A DNA stretch of 54,911 nucleotides from JAKAWW01 sp049965095 (GCA_049965095.1 JBMFWR010000004.1:1-54911), one strand, 5' to 3'. Positions 16,823-26,850 are shown, counted from the first letter of the stretch. Program-made: numbers and translations. Notes: a model not told the origin generated them from the letters alone.

Positions 16823-19810
16823 TTATACATGTTTTGCAATGTTTGCAATGGATTTGTATAATGATATGCTTTTGCCTAGCGCGAGCCCAAGCCTTGCATT
16901 GAGCACAAGCGGCACATTCATATCAACGGCAAGCCTGCGCACCCTGAAATCGAAACTTCTTATGTCACCGTGAGTAACAATCATGTCTAATTTACCTTGC
17001 CTTATCATATCCAGCGCGTCTTCAACGCTTATCTCGCTAGCGTTTACACTATATTGCCCTTTTAGCGTCAGCACGTTTGCAACGCTGTTGTAAAGCGGCA
17101 CTGCCTCTTCGAGCAGCCTGCTTGCCCCGTATATAAGCACCTGCTTGTCTGGCATGCAGTTCGGCTGCGCGCCAAGCCAGCTCTTCAGGAGCGCTTCCTC
17201 AGTGCTTGCTCCAAAAGCGCCGCTTTCTCCAGTACTTTTCATTTCAGGCCCAAGAGATGGATATGCTCCAGGCATCTGCAGCCATGAAAACTGCGGGCTT
17301 TTCACTGTAATACCTTTATATTTCGGCTCTATGAATTTGTCAAAGCCGAATCTTCCCAGAGAGCCTTCAAGTGCTTTTTCAACAAGATTTAAGCCTGATG
17401 CCTTTGAAGAGAATGGCATAGACCTGCTGGCACGCAGATTCAATTCTATTATGTTTGGTTTGCCATCCTTTACAACGAACTGCAGATTAAATGGCCCTCT
17501 TATACCGAGCTCGCCAACGAGCTGAAGCGCAATCTCTTTCATAGGTTTTGCATAGCCTGCATTGGTTGGCAATACCATTGTGGAATCGCCGCTGTGCACT
17601 CCAGCTTCCTCAATGTGCGTTATAACCGTGCCAATTGCCGCACGACCATCCGCCACGCCATCTATTTCTGCCTCTATTGAATCCTCAAAGAACTTGGACA
17701 GCACGACAGGATATTTTCGCGATAGGTATGGTACATTATGGATAAATTCCATTAGTTCAGCTTCATTGGTTGCGACGCGCATCGAGGTCCCGCTAAGGAC
17801 GTGGCTAGGTCTTACCAGTATGGGGAATCCATGCTCTCTTGCGAAAGCTTTAACTTCTTCAATGCTCTCTGCGCTAATCCAGTCTGGTTGCTGTATCCCA
17901 AGCTTTTCAAGCAGTTTTGCGAACTCCTTCCTGTTTTCAGCTTTTTCTATACTTTTCGCGCCAGAGCCAAGCAATTTCATACCATTAGACTCGAGCTTTG
18001 CGGCTATATCATTTCCAAGCTGCCCTGCCGCAAATGTTGCAATGTAATCAAATTTCTCCTTCCTGTTGAGCTCTACTATTACCTTCTCGTTTATTGTGTC
18101 GAAATACAGCTTGTCTGCGATATCCCAATCGGTTGAAACGGTTTCTGGATTAAAGTTGAGAATTGATACCTCAAATTTTTTCCTGGCGGCTTTTGCAAGC
18201 AGCACAGAGGCGTAGTCAAATTCTACAGAAACACCTATCCTGAAAGCTCCAGCTCCAAGCACAAGGAGCTTTTTACGCCTGCTGCCAAAACCAATGTCAT
18301 CGCTTGACCCTATTCCTGTTGTGTATAAATAATTCATGTTGGCCTTGTACTCCCCGGCTAGCGTGTCTATCTGCTTTACGAATCTAGCATTGTTACTCTT
18401 GTATGTGCTAATTCCCACAATCTTGTCAACAAAAAATGGGTCTATGCCTGTAATTGCGCTTATCTTTTTATTGTCGATGCCGCTTGCGTGCGCTCTTATT
18501 ATATCAATAAACCAATAGGGCCTTCTTTCCATTAGCGCTTTTATCGCATTGCCTTTTGAGACAGGTGATTTTGTTGCTTCCTTTACCATGTGCCCTAGGC
18601 CAAGCATGTCGAAACCCTTAAGAAGCGCTTCTTCAATGTTTCTCCCTATTGCCATTACCTCTCCTGTGCTTCTCATTTCTGTGCCAAGCCCAGTCCTAAC
18701 GTCAAACTTTTTGAAATCCCATCGCGGCATTTTTACTACAATATAGTCAAGGCTTGGCTCGAAGAAGGCAGAAGTCGCGTTAGATATACTGTTCTTAAGT
18801 TCATGCAATTTTTTGCCTAGTGCTATCTTTGCCGCTATGTAAGCAAGAGGATATCCCGTTGCCTTGCTTGCTAGGGCGCTAGACCTGGACATTCTAGGAT
18901 TTGTCTCTATTATATAAAAATTGGAGCTGTTAGGATCAAGTGCGAATTGGACGTTGCACTCCCCTATCAATCCTATACATTCGGCAACTCTGATTGCAGC
19001 GCGCCTCATCGCCTGATATTCATCGTTGTTCAATGTTTGGGCCGGAGCAACCACAACTGAATCCCCTGTATGCACACCCATAGGATCTATGTTCTCAAGG
19101 CATGCAACCGCAATGCTGTTACCATCTCCATCTCTCACTATTTCGTATTCAACCTCCTTCCAGTTCTGGAGGTATTTTTCTATAAGTACTTCTCCTGTCT
19201 TGCTTTGTGCAATCGCTCTGTCAAAATTTTTCTTTATTTCATCTCTATCATGCGCTATGAAAGAGCCCCTTCCGCCAAGATTAAAGCTTACCCTGAGCAT
19301 TATTGGATAGCCTATAGATTCTGCAATTCTCTCAGCTTCTCCGCGATTTCGTGCAGCTCCTCCAGGGGGTATCGGAAGCATGTTGTCCTGCATCACCCTC
19401 TTGAATTCTCTCCTGCTTAAAGCTGTTTCTATTCCCTCTATATGTGTGCCCAGGACCTTTACTCCGTGCCTTTTTAGTATGCCCTTCCTATAAAGGTCTA
19501 TACCTATGTTAAGAGCACTTTGCCCTCCAAAGCCCACCATTATACCATCGGGCTTTTCTTTGCTTATTATACGTTCTGCGAACTCAGATGTCAATGGCAG
19601 CATATACACCTTATCAGCCATAGCGCTGTCTGTCTGCACAGTTGCTATGTTTGGGCTCATTATTATAGTTTCTATTCCTTCTTCTCGAAGTGCCTTTAGT
19701 GCCTGGTTTGCACTGTAGTCAAACTCCGCAGCTTCTGCTATTTTTATCGGGCCGGAGCCTATCACCAGCACTTTCCTTATTTTTTTAGCATCGCTTTTTT
19801 TGCCTTCCAA
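16823..19810 (-). CDS. carB: Carbamoyl-phosphate synthase, large subunit
   Basis: 995 residues with the duplicated biotin-carboxylase-like/ATP-grasp halves (VLVIGSGPIKIAEAAEFDYS near the start and LVLGAGAFRIGVSVEFDYA in the middle; metal and phosphate residues in ETNPRMSRSSALASKATGYP and ELNLRASRSMPFSSKASGLN). A shortened C-terminal MGS-like domain (LDMIVTHGDIRSFDFRVRRL) follows. It makes carbamoyl phosphate for pyrimidines and arginine using ammonia from CarA. The start overlaps the carA 3' end by 34 nt, implying translational coupling; the 3' end converges on tRNA-Arg with 3 nt between. Confidence 0.96.
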   Translation of the reverse strand: MEGKKSDAKKIRKVLVIGSGPIKIAEAAEFDYSANQALKALREEGIETIIMSPNIATVQTDSAMADKVYMLPLTSEFAERIISKEKPDGIMVGFGGQSALNIGIDLYRKGILKRHGVKVLGTHIEGIETALSRREFKRVMQDNMLPIPPGGAARNRGEAERIAESIGYPIMLRVSFNLGGRGSFIAHDRDEIKKNFDRAIAQSKTGEVLIEKYLQNWKEVEYEIVRDGDGNSIAVACLENIDPMGVHTGDSVVVAPAQTLNNDEYQAMRRAAIRVAECIGLIGECNVQFALDPNSSNFYIIETNPRMSRSSALASKATGYPLAYIAAKIALGKKLHELKNSISNATSAFFEPSLDYIVVKMPRWDFKKFDVRTGLGTEMRSTGEVMAIGRNIEEALLKGFDMLGLGHMVKEATKSPVSKGNAIKALMERRPYWFIDIIRAHASGIDNKKISAITGIDPFFVDKIVGISTYKSNNARFVKQIDTLAGEYKANMNYLYTTGIGSSDDIGFGSRRKKLLVLGAGAFRIGVSVEFDYASVLLAKAARKKFEVSILNFNPETVSTDWDIADKLYFDTINEKVIVELNRKEKFDYIATFAAGQLGNDIAAKLESNGMKLLGSGAKSIEKAENRKEFAKLLEKLGIQQPDWISAESIEEVKAFAREHGFPILVRPSHVLSGTSMRVATNEAELMEFIHNVPYLSRKYPVVLSKFFEDSIEAEIDGVADGRAAIGTVITHIEEAGVHSGDSTMVLPTNAGYAKPMKEIALQLVGELGIRGPFNLQFVVKDGKPNIIELNLRASRSMPFSSKASGLNLVEKALEGSLGRFGFDKFIEPKYKGITVKSPQFSWLQMPGAYPSLGPEMKSTGESGAFGASTEEALLKSWLGAQPNCMPDKQVLIYGASRLLEEAVPLYNSVANVLTLKGQYSVNASEISVEDALDMIRQGKLDMIVTHGDIRSFDFRVRRLAVDMNVPLVLNARLGLALGKSISLYKSIANIAKHV

Positions 19811-20892
19811 ATTTTCACCATTTCCATGAATCTGTCAAAAACATAATTGCCGTCATTTGTTCCCGGACCTCCTTCGGGGTGGAATTGCGTTGTTATTATG
19901 TTATGCTTTTCGTAAATCAATCCCTCTACTGTCTTGTCATCGAGGCTGTAAAACCACAACTTTGAGTTCATTGGAATCTTTTTCACCGCATAGCCGTGAT
20001 TATGTGTTGTAATGATAGCCTTTTTTGAGAGTGTGTCATAGACACCTTTGTTTATCGCCCTATGTCCGTATTTCATCTTCTCTATTCTGCCCCCGAAACT
20101 TTTGGCAATAAGCTGGTGACCCAAGCATATTCCCAGCACAGGTATGCCAGATGCTAATACTTCCCTCATATCTATTACACTTTGATGGAGCTTGTTTGGA
20201 TCTCCAGGCCCGTTTGTATATACTATACCGTCTGGCATGATTTTAAGCACATCTTTTGCAGGAAAATTATAAGGCACAACAACAAGCCTTGTGTTCCGAG
20301 CCAGCAATTCCCTTATTATGCCGTGCTTTATGCCAAAGTCAAACACCATTATATTGTAATCGCCTTTGCCATATTTTTTAATCCTGTCTGTGCTTACCTC
20401 TGAAATGAAATCAGAGCCCGAATAGCGAAATTCTTGCAATTTTTTTGCCGCTTCTTTTACGCTGACACCATTGCATATAGCTGCCTTCAAAACTCCCTTT
20501 TCCCTTATCCTGCTTACTATGTCCCTTGTATCCACTACCTCGATGCCTGCAATATTCTGCTCTTTCATCCATTTGGATAGTGTCTTGCTCTTGTCATACT
20601 TGTAGCCCGAATTGAGCTCGTTTACCACAATACCTCTTACCTGTATTGATTCAGATTCAAAATTGATTATCACATTCTCATTTTTTCTTAATGTGGGCAC
20701 TCCATAGTTGCCCACTAGCGGATGCGTAAATACAAGTATCTGGCCTCTGTATGATGGATCTGTCATACTTTCTGGGTATCCGTTCATTGAAGTAGAAAAA
20801 ACGAGCTCCCCAAGCGCAACTCCTCTTGCTCCAAACCCCTTCCCAGCAATTATGCTCCCATCTTCAAGGTAAAGAAAAGCCAAGTATATCAT
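19777..20892 (-). CDS. carA: Carbamoyl-phosphate synthase, small (glutaminase) subunit
   Basis: 371 residues. The N-terminal CPSase domain (AFLYLEDGSIIAGKGFGARG) is followed by the class I glutamine amidotransferase domain with the nucleophile elbow GICLGHQLIA and the His/Glu in TTQFHPEGGPG. It hydrolyses glutamine to feed NH3 to CarB. It is the first gene of the carAB operon, divergent from rpl1 with 209 nt between the two starts. Confidence 0.96.
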   Translation of the reverse strand: MIYLAFLYLEDGSIIAGKGFGARGVALGELVFSTSMNGYPESMTDPSYRGQILVFTHPLVGNYGVPTLRKNENVIINFESESIQVRGIVVNELNSGYKYDKSKTLSKWMKEQNIAGIEVVDTRDIVSRIREKGVLKAAICNGVSVKEAAKKLQEFRYSGSDFISEVSTDRIKKYGKGDYNIMVFDFGIKHGIIRELLARNTRLVVVPYNFPAKDVLKIMPDGIVYTNGPGDPNKLHQSVIDMREVLASGIPVLGICLGHQLIAKSFGGRIEKMKYGHRAINKGVYDTLSKKAIITTHNHGYAVKKIPMNSKLWFYSLDDKTVEGLIYEKHNIITTQFHPEGGPGTNDGNYVFDRFMEMVKIWKAKKAMLKK

Positions 20893-21007
20893 ATGAATTA
20901 ATATAAAAACAATAAAAAGCTTTCTAATCAGGTACTTTTCAATAGTCCAATTTTATCCGCAAAATTCGGATTTTTCTAGCATACATTTTCAAAGACCAAC
21001 AACAATG

Positions 21008-21015
21008 CTTAAATA
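21008..21015 (+). promoter_or_regulatory. TATA box of the uL1-uL10-P1 operon
   Basis: CTTAAATA predicts transcription starting near 21035-21040, which leaves a leader of about 65 nt before the uL1 ATG at 21102. Confidence 0.5.
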
Positions 21016-21041
21016 CCTTTTTATGCATAATTAGAGAGAAG

Positions 21042-21065
21042 ACAGAAAAGCGCATAAGCTTCTGT
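21042..21065 (+). promoter_or_regulatory. Leader hairpin before uL1, candidate uL1 autoregulatory site
   Basis: ACAG (21042-21045) pairs with CTGT (21062-21065), and AAGC (21048-21051) with GCTT (21058-21061). A 2-nt AA bulge and a GCATAA loop complete it, and a T run follows. Archaeal uL1 is known to repress its own operon by binding an mRNA mimic of its 23S site, usually a helix with an asymmetric internal loop. The position fits; identity with the 23S site was not checked. Confidence 0.3.
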
Positions 21066-21101
21066 TTTTCCCGTTGCACTGCATATTGCAGGAGGGATTA
21101 A

Positions 21102-21731
21102 ATGGATCAAGAGACACTTAACAAGATCAACAGTTTTATAGAAGAGAATAAAGGCAAGCGCAAGTTTAACCAGAGCGTTGAGCTTGCAATAAACTTTTCC
21201 GACATAGATTTTAGCAAGCCTGCGAACAGGCTGAACTTGGAGATAAAGCTCCCTAATGGCCGCGGCAAGGAGTCGGGAGTCGTAGTGTTCGCGGATGACA
21301 AAAGCCTCGCTGAGAAGCTGAAGGAATTTAATCCTAAGATAATAACGAGCCAGGAGATGCAATCAATAATTGAGGACAAGGCGAAACAGAGGGAATTGCT
21401 TTATTCTACATTGTTTGCCCAGCCAAGCCTTATGCCGCAAATAGCAAAGACTCTTGGTCAGTTCCTTGGTCCAAGGGGCAAGATGCCAAAGCCTCTTATA
21501 GGTGATGTTAAAAAAGTTGTCAGTGATACACTTAGCTCCATAACGGTGAGGAGCAAGGGCAAGTACCTGCCAACAGTCCATTGCGTTGTAGGCTCTGAAA
21601 AGATGGAGCCTTCAAAAATAATTGCAAATATAGATGAAGTAATGTCTGCAGTGGCAAAGAAAGTAGGTAAGCAGAACATAAAATCTGCATATGTGAAGCT
21701 CACAATGAGCAAGCCGTTTAAATTTGTGTGA
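21102..21731 (+). CDS. rpl1: Ribosomal protein uL1
   Basis: 209 residues with the L1 signature LGPRGKMPKPLIGD and the two-domain pattern (QSVELAINFSDIDFSKPANR at the N-terminus, KIIANIDEVMSAVAKKV at the C-terminus). It binds 23S rRNA at the L1 stalk. It is the first gene of the conserved uL1-uL10-P1 stalk operon; the stop overlaps the spacer that carries the uL10 ribosome-binding motif. Confidence 0.96.
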   Translation: MDQETLNKINSFIEENKGKRKFNQSVELAINFSDIDFSKPANRLNLEIKLPNGRGKESGVVVFADDKSLAEKLKEFNPKIITSQEMQSIIEDKAKQRELLYSTLFAQPSLMPQIAKTLGQFLGPRGKMPKPLIGDVKKVVSDTLSSITVRSKGKYLPTVHCVVGSEKMEPSKIIANIDEVMSAVAKKVGKQNIKSAYVKLTMSKPFKFV

Positions 21732-21739
21732 GTGGTTTC

Positions 21740-22567
21740 ATGCTTAGCAAAGAGCAAAAGATAAAATTTGTAGAAGAATCCTCAAAGGAGCTTCAAAAAT
21801 ACAAGACAGTCGGCATAGTGAAGCTTAGCAATGTGCCTGACAGGCTTTTGCAATCTGCAAAGAATTCAATGCGCAGCAATGTGAAGTTCATAATGGGCAG
21901 GAAAACCTTGCTGTCAAGAATACTTGAATCCAATGAGAATACAAAGAGGCTTACCAAGTATCTTGAGGGCACTTCTGCAATAATACTTAGCAATGATGAG
22001 CCTTTTGAGCTTTACAATAGCTTCAAGGCTAAGGCAATAAAGATGGAGGCGAAGCCAAACCAGGTGGCTCCTGATGATGTTGAAGTAAAAAGTGGCGAGA
22101 CAAGCATGCAGCCTGGCCAGGCAGTTACAGATCTGAAGGCTGCCGGCATAGATGTTCAGATACAAAAAGGTAAAGTTGTAATAGCAAAAGACAAAGTGCT
22201 TGTCAAGAAAGGGGAATCGATAAAATTGCCTGTGGCAAAGGCGCTTCATATGCTCGGCGTGAAGCCATTTACTGCAACAATAGTTCCTGATGTGATATTA
22301 AACGGCAAGCTTTTGTTCAGCAAAGATGTACTTGGCATAACGCAAGAAAAGACCATTGGCGAACTTGCAAAAGCTTTCAATGCTGCGCTTTCAATAAGCT
22401 TTGAAGTTGGTATAGTAAATCAGTACACGGTAAGCACGCTTATAGCAAAGGCCTACGGCAATGCCGTTGCGCTAGGTATCGGGGCAAATATTTATGCTCC
22501 AGGAATAGCCGACAAGCTCATTGCAAAAGCACTTGCACAGGCTTCTGCTTTGCAAAATACAAAATGA
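21740..22567 (+). CDS. rpl10: Ribosomal stalk protein uL10 (P0)
   Basis: 275 residues. The N-terminal rRNA-binding domain (TVGIVKLSNVPDRLLQSAKN, MGRKTLLSRIL), the archaeal insert domain (FTATIVPDVILNGKL region), and C-terminal helices that dock P1 dimers (GIADKLIAKALAQASAL) are all present. The long acidic tail is missing. ATG 21740 is chosen because the upstream GTGG (21732-21735) is the ribosome-binding motif and not a start. Confidence 0.93.
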   Translation: MLSKEQKIKFVEESSKELQKYKTVGIVKLSNVPDRLLQSAKNSMRSNVKFIMGRKTLLSRILESNENTKRLTKYLEGTSAIILSNDEPFELYNSFKAKAIKMEAKPNQVAPDDVEVKSGETSMQPGQAVTDLKAAGIDVQIQKGKVVIAKDKVLVKKGESIKLPVAKALHMLGVKPFTATIVPDVILNGKLLFSKDVLGITQEKTIGELAKAFNAALSISFEVGIVNQYTVSTLIAKAYGNAVALGIGANIYAPGIADKLIAKALAQASALQNTK

Positions 22568-22586
22568 TATTTGAAAGGTGAAAAAT

Positions 22587-22901
22587 ATGGAATACATATA
22601 TGCTGCATTGCTCCTTGACTCTGCAGGAAAGGAGATAAATGAGAAAAACCTTATGGATGTAGTAAAAGCGGCAGGAATAGAGCCTGATGAAGCGCAAGCA
22701 AAAGCAGTAGTTGCTTCCCTCAAGGGAGTAAACATAAAGGATGTGATAAAGAACGCGCAGTCCATGCAGGTACAGGCAGCTCCGGCAGCGGCTCCACAAG
22801 CACAGGGTGCACCTGCTGCGAAGAAGGAGAAGGAGTCAAAGGAAGATGAGAAGAAGAAGGAGGAAGAAGCGGCAGGAGGACTAGCAAGCCTATTCGGCTA
22901 A
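22587..22901 (+). CDS. rpl12: Ribosomal stalk protein P1 (archaeal L12)
   Basis: 104 residues. An N-terminal helical dimerisation domain (MEYIYAALLLDSAGKEINEK) is followed by an Ala/Pro hinge and the Lys/Glu-rich tail, ending in the conserved GGLASLFG that recruits elongation factors. AAGGTG lies 6 nt before ATG 22587, so the GTG at 22578 is not taken as the start. Confidence 0.95.
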   Translation: MEYIYAALLLDSAGKEINEKNLMDVVKAAGIEPDEAQAKAVVASLKGVNIKDVIKNAQSMQVQAAPAAAPQAQGAPAAKKEKESKEDEKKKEEEAAGGLASLFG

Positions 22902-22983
22902 TCGGCATTGAAGCACAGTAAATACCAGTCAATGAAAGCAATTAAAAAGGTGCTGTGCTGAAATGTTAGTATTGGTGATTTGA

Positions 22984-23355
22984 ATGGATGTATACGTAGA
23001 CAAGACAAAGTGTACTGGCTGTCAGCATTGCAAGGATGTCTGCCCGGTTGCTGTGTTCGAGATGCGCAGCAGGGGAACTCCTGAAGCCCCTAATCCGGAC
23101 GCAAATGCGGACAGTGCACCGGAAGAAGCTAAATGGAAGGGTAAAACGGATGATGCTGTATACCAAAAATGGGCCAATGTCCAGGATGGCCACAAGCATT
23201 TTGCCCCTGACAACGACGGCACAAGCGGAGGGTTGTCTGTTGCAATTAACGGCAGTTCATGCATACTATGCCAAGCATGCCTCATAGAATGCGAAGGCGA
23301 GTGTATACACATAACAGACGACACAGGAACAAAGTATGTATCAATATACAAGTAA
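22984..23355 (+). CDS. Two-cluster [4Fe-4S] ferredoxin with a long central insert
   Basis: 123 residues. Two full cluster motifs, CTGCQHCKDVCP at residues 10-21 and CILCQACLIEC near 93-103, are separated by a hydrophilic insert of ~70 residues rich in Asp, Pro and Ala. This is an electron carrier and a plausible partner for the aldehyde ferredoxin oxidoreductase elsewhere in the window. GGTGATTTGA lies directly before the ATG. The spacer from P1 (82 nt) also holds a six-codon ATG frame, judged incidental. A T-rich stretch after the stop (23365-23385) may end transcription. Confidence 0.85.
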   Translation: MDVYVDKTKCTGCQHCKDVCPVAVFEMRSRGTPEAPNPDANADSAPEEAKWKGKTDDAVYQKWANVQDGHKHFAPDNDGTSGGLSVAINGSSCILCQACLIECEGECIHITDDTGTKYVSIYK

Positions 23356-23442
23356 TCTAACTCCTTCTTTTTTTACTTATTTTTGGCATTTTAAATATGT
23401 ATTTTTTGGTTTGTAGCCATATCTGTTTCCAAAGTGTTTAAA

Positions 23443-26094
23443 ATGATAGAATATATGAGCAAGCCTTTCAGCGAAGAAGAAAGCTTGGAATCGCTTAATA
23501 CATTTGTAAGGGAATGGTTTGTAAAAAACTTCAAGGGTTTGACTCCCCCGCAGAGATTCGCGTTCAAGCTGATCCATGAAAGGCACAATGTACTGATAAC
23601 CGCCCCTACTGGCAGTGGCAAGACCTTCTCGGCATTCCTCTCGATAATCAGCAATCTTTTCGATTACAGCATGGCGGGAAAGCTAGAAGACAAGGTTTAC
23701 TGCATATATGTTTCGCCGCTTCGTGCCCTCAACAACGACATATACAAAAATCTAGCAAAGCCGCTTGAAGAAATATATCAATCGATAGCAAGTGAAAAAG
23801 GCTCCGAGCAGTTAAAGAAAGTTACAATAGCAGTGAGAACAGGAGACACAACGCAAAAGGAGCGCAGAGATCAGCTCGCCAAGCCTCCAAACATACTCGT
23901 GACTACTCCTGAAAGTCTTGCAATAATACTGAATTCGGAAAAATTCATGGAAGGCATGAAAGATCTTGAATTCATAATAATAGACGAGCTGCACGAGCTT
24001 GCAAACAACAAGCGCGGTGTTCATCTATCATTGTCAATAGCAAGGCTTCAAGGATTGATTGGGCACAGCATAGTAAAGGTTGGCATGGGCGCAACGCTTT
24101 ATCCATTGGAAGAGGCAGCAAAGTATCTTGTAGGATTCAAAAACGGGGAGCCTGACAATTGCATGATAGTCGATGCATCTTGGAGCAAGAAGATAGATGC
24201 CAAGGTAATAAGCCCTGTAAAAGACTTGATATATACTGAAGATGATAAAGTTGAGGCTGCGCTGTACAAGGAACTAGACAGGATAATAAAGAATTCAAAA
24301 ACAACGTTAATATTCACAAATACCAGAAGCGGAACCGAAAGGGTGGTATTCAACCTTAAGCGCAGGTTCAAGTATGGGGAAGATATAGCCGCGCATCATG
24401 GTTCCCTTTCAAGGGATTCGCGTTTGGAAGTTGAAGAGATGCTTAAGAAAGGCTCGCTTAAATGCGTTGTTTCATCGACAAGCCTAGAGCTTGGTATAGA
24501 CATAGGCAATGTGGACAACGTTGTGCAGCTCGGCTCTCCAAAAAGCATAACCCGCGCAGTGCAGAGGATAGGAAGAGCGGGCCATTCATTCAATTCGGTT
24601 GCAAAAGGAGAAATGCTTGTTTTGAACCGTGATGACCTTGTGGAATGCTCTGTAATGATAGATTCTGCACTGAAGAAGCATCTAGATTCATTTACAGTGC
24701 CAAAGAATGCGCTTGATGTGCTTGCACAGCACATAGTGGGCATGGCGCTTAACAAGAAGTGGAACGAGGAAGAAGCTTTCTCGCTTGTAAAAACATCATA
24801 TCCTTTCAGCAGCATGCAAAAATCGGATTTTATAGCATTGTTAAATTATCTTGCTGGAAATTATGTGGGACTAGAAAGCAGGCACGTTTACGGCAAGATA
24901 TGGTATGACGAGAAGGAGCACGTATTCGGCCGCAGGGGCAAGCTTACAAAAGTAATATACATGCTTAATTCGGGCACGATACCTGACGAGGTTGCTGTCA
25001 ACGTTTATGCCCAAGGTAAAAAATGGATAGGGAGCATAGAAGAAGAATTTCTTCTGCACCTCAAGCCGGGAGACATATTCACTCTTGGCGGGAAGCTTTA
25101 CAGGTTTGATCATTCAAAGGGAATGAGCTGCTACGTGACAGAGGCGAATGCTTCTGCACCTACAATACCTCCATGGTTCTCTGAGCAGCTCCCATTGAGC
25201 TTCGAGCTTGCGCTTGAGATAGGCTCTTTCAGGGCTGCGCTTTCAAAGGTATTGCGAAAATATATAACAAGCAACAAAGTAACGCACAAATTCAAAGAGC
25301 TGCCTGAAGAGATAGAGAAGATGCTTTCTGCGATGCCCATAGACAAAAATTCAAGAATTGCAATAGCAAACTACTTCCTGGAGCAGATGCTTTTCGCTGG
25401 CGAAGTTCCAACCGACAAGAATATGGTAGTGGAGCAGACTCGCGATCCATCAAGCGGCAGCAATTACGTCGTGTTTCACGCACTTTTTGGTCGAAGGGTA
25501 AACGACGCGCTTTCAAGGGCAATTGCGATAGAGCTTTCCGAAATGCTTGATTCAGACATCAATATAATAGTAAATGACAACGGCTTTGTGCTAAACCTGC
25601 CCAAAGGGGAAAAGGTGACCGAGCGCAATGTAAAAGATATAATATCAGAAATAAGCCATATGGGCCTTGCACCGCTGCTAAAGCACAACATAAGGCGCAC
25701 GGAGCTGATGAGGCGCAAATTCAGGCACGTAGCAGCACGCAGCTTCATGATACTACGCAACTACAAAGGCTGGAAAATCAGCGTGGGCAGGCAGCAGTTC
25801 AACTCCCAGCTCCTTTTGAAAGCGGTAGAAGAAATAGACCAGAACTTCCCAGTTTTGAAGGAAGCCTACAGGGAGATATTGGAAGACACAATGGATGTGC
25901 CGCGCGCGGAAAAAGTGCTGTCTATGGTGAATTCAGGTACAATAAAGATCAAGATGATACGCACAGATGTGCCATCACCATTCTCACATTCGATGATTAC
26001 ATTCGGCAGCGCAGACGTGATAATGATGAAGGAAAGGCGGAAGTACCTGCAGAAGCTGCACAAGATGGTAATCAAGAAAATACAAGGTTCTTGA
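23443..26094 (+). CDS. lhr: Lhr-type superfamily 2 DNA helicase
   Basis: 883 residues from ATG 23443 (MIEYMSKPFSEEE); a GTG 9 nt upstream is possible. Helicase motifs are Q/PPQRFAF, Walker A APTGSGKTFSAF, DELHELAN (motif II), MGATLYPLEE (motif III), SSTSLELGIDIG, and QRIGRAGHS (motif VI). A winged-helix/beta-barrel Lhr core follows. Lhr-core proteins unwind DNA forks and hybrids and act in repair. The metallophosphoesterase gene starts 1 nt after the stop, the common archaeal arrangement. Confidence 0.92.
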   Translation: MIEYMSKPFSEEESLESLNTFVREWFVKNFKGLTPPQRFAFKLIHERHNVLITAPTGSGKTFSAFLSIISNLFDYSMAGKLEDKVYCIYVSPLRALNNDIYKNLAKPLEEIYQSIASEKGSEQLKKVTIAVRTGDTTQKERRDQLAKPPNILVTTPESLAIILNSEKFMEGMKDLEFIIIDELHELANNKRGVHLSLSIARLQGLIGHSIVKVGMGATLYPLEEAAKYLVGFKNGEPDNCMIVDASWSKKIDAKVISPVKDLIYTEDDKVEAALYKELDRIIKNSKTTLIFTNTRSGTERVVFNLKRRFKYGEDIAAHHGSLSRDSRLEVEEMLKKGSLKCVVSSTSLELGIDIGNVDNVVQLGSPKSITRAVQRIGRAGHSFNSVAKGEMLVLNRDDLVECSVMIDSALKKHLDSFTVPKNALDVLAQHIVGMALNKKWNEEEAFSLVKTSYPFSSMQKSDFIALLNYLAGNYVGLESRHVYGKIWYDEKEHVFGRRGKLTKVIYMLNSGTIPDEVAVNVYAQGKKWIGSIEEEFLLHLKPGDIFTLGGKLYRFDHSKGMSCYVTEANASAPTIPPWFSEQLPLSFELALEIGSFRAALSKVLRKYITSNKVTHKFKELPEEIEKMLSAMPIDKNSRIAIANYFLEQMLFAGEVPTDKNMVVEQTRDPSSGSNYVVFHALFGRRVNDALSRAIAIELSEMLDSDINIIVNDNGFVLNLPKGEKVTERNVKDIISEISHMGLAPLLKHNIRRTELMRRKFRHVAARSFMILRNYKGWKISVGRQQFNSQLLLKAVEEIDQNFPVLKEAYREILEDTMDVPRAEKVLSMVNSGTIKIKMIRTDVPSPFSHSMITFGSADVIMMKERRKYLQKLHKMVIKKIQGS

Positions 26095-26095
26095 A

Positions 26096-26839
26096 ATGAA
26101 GCTTAGCGAAGACGTAAGCTTGATTGACGGTCTGCCAATTGCATACATAAAGAGCATAAACGCCCTGGCCATAGCAGACATGCACCTGGGCTATGAGGCC
26201 CTCATGGCCAAGAACGGTATATTCGCGCCGAAGGTAAACCTGAAGAAGATAATAGAGATGCTGAGCAAAGCTGTGGAAATTACAAAGGCAAGCAGCATAG
26301 TGGTTGATGGAGACATAAAAAATGAATTTTCAACGGTCGAGCTAGAGGAATTCAACGAGCTTTACGATTTCATAAATTTCGCCAAATCCATCAAGGTTGA
26401 TCTATATTTGATAAAGGGAAACCACGACAATTTCGTGGAAAGGTACAAGGAACCTTTCAAGCTCAAGGTTGCAAGGCAGCAGCTCCAGCTTGGCAGATAC
26501 CTATTTTTTCACGGTGAGGAGATGCCTGACTTAAATGGCAAGGACATAGACATGCTCATAATGGGCCACGAGCATCCTTCAATAGGGATAACTGATGATA
26601 TGGGGAGGAGGGAGAAGCTGAAGTGCTTCCTATACGGCCGCTACAAGAAGTCAAAGCTGCTGGTATTGCCCGCTATAGGCTATTTCGCATCTGGCTCCGA
26701 CATACTAGCGGAAAGCCCTGAATCGATGCTTTCACCAATTTTCAAGCACATAGATGTGGACTCGATGCATGCAATAGCAATAGGCTATGGTTCGACTATT
26801 GACTTCGGCAAGGTGGGCAAGCTAAAGAAGGCGCAATAG
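26096..26839 (+). CDS. Lhr-associated calcineurin-like metallophosphoesterase
   Basis: 247 residues with the dimetal phosphoesterase motifs ADMHLGYE, VVDGDIKNE, KGNHDNF and IMGHEHPS. It belongs to the archaeal SbcD-related group encoded beside Lhr helicases. A nuclease or nucleotide-phosphatase role in the same repair process is inferred from linkage. The last base of the lhr stop and the ATG are one base apart, so the pair should be cotranslated. Confidence 0.88.
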   Translation: MKLSEDVSLIDGLPIAYIKSINALAIADMHLGYEALMAKNGIFAPKVNLKKIIEMLSKAVEITKASSIVVDGDIKNEFSTVELEEFNELYDFINFAKSIKVDLYLIKGNHDNFVERYKEPFKLKVARQQLQLGRYLFFHGEEMPDLNGKDIDMLIMGHEHPSIGITDDMGRREKLKCFLYGRYKKSKLLVLPAIGYFASGSDILAESPESMLSPIFKHIDVDSMHAIAIGYGSTIDFGKVGKLKKAQ

Positions 26840-26850
26840 TAATTGCAGGA

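Noticed and set aside
22964..22984. Six-codon ATG frame preceded by GGTG before the ferredoxin gene
   Set aside because: Could be a leader peptide, but so short a frame is expected by chance and no attenuator structure was found.
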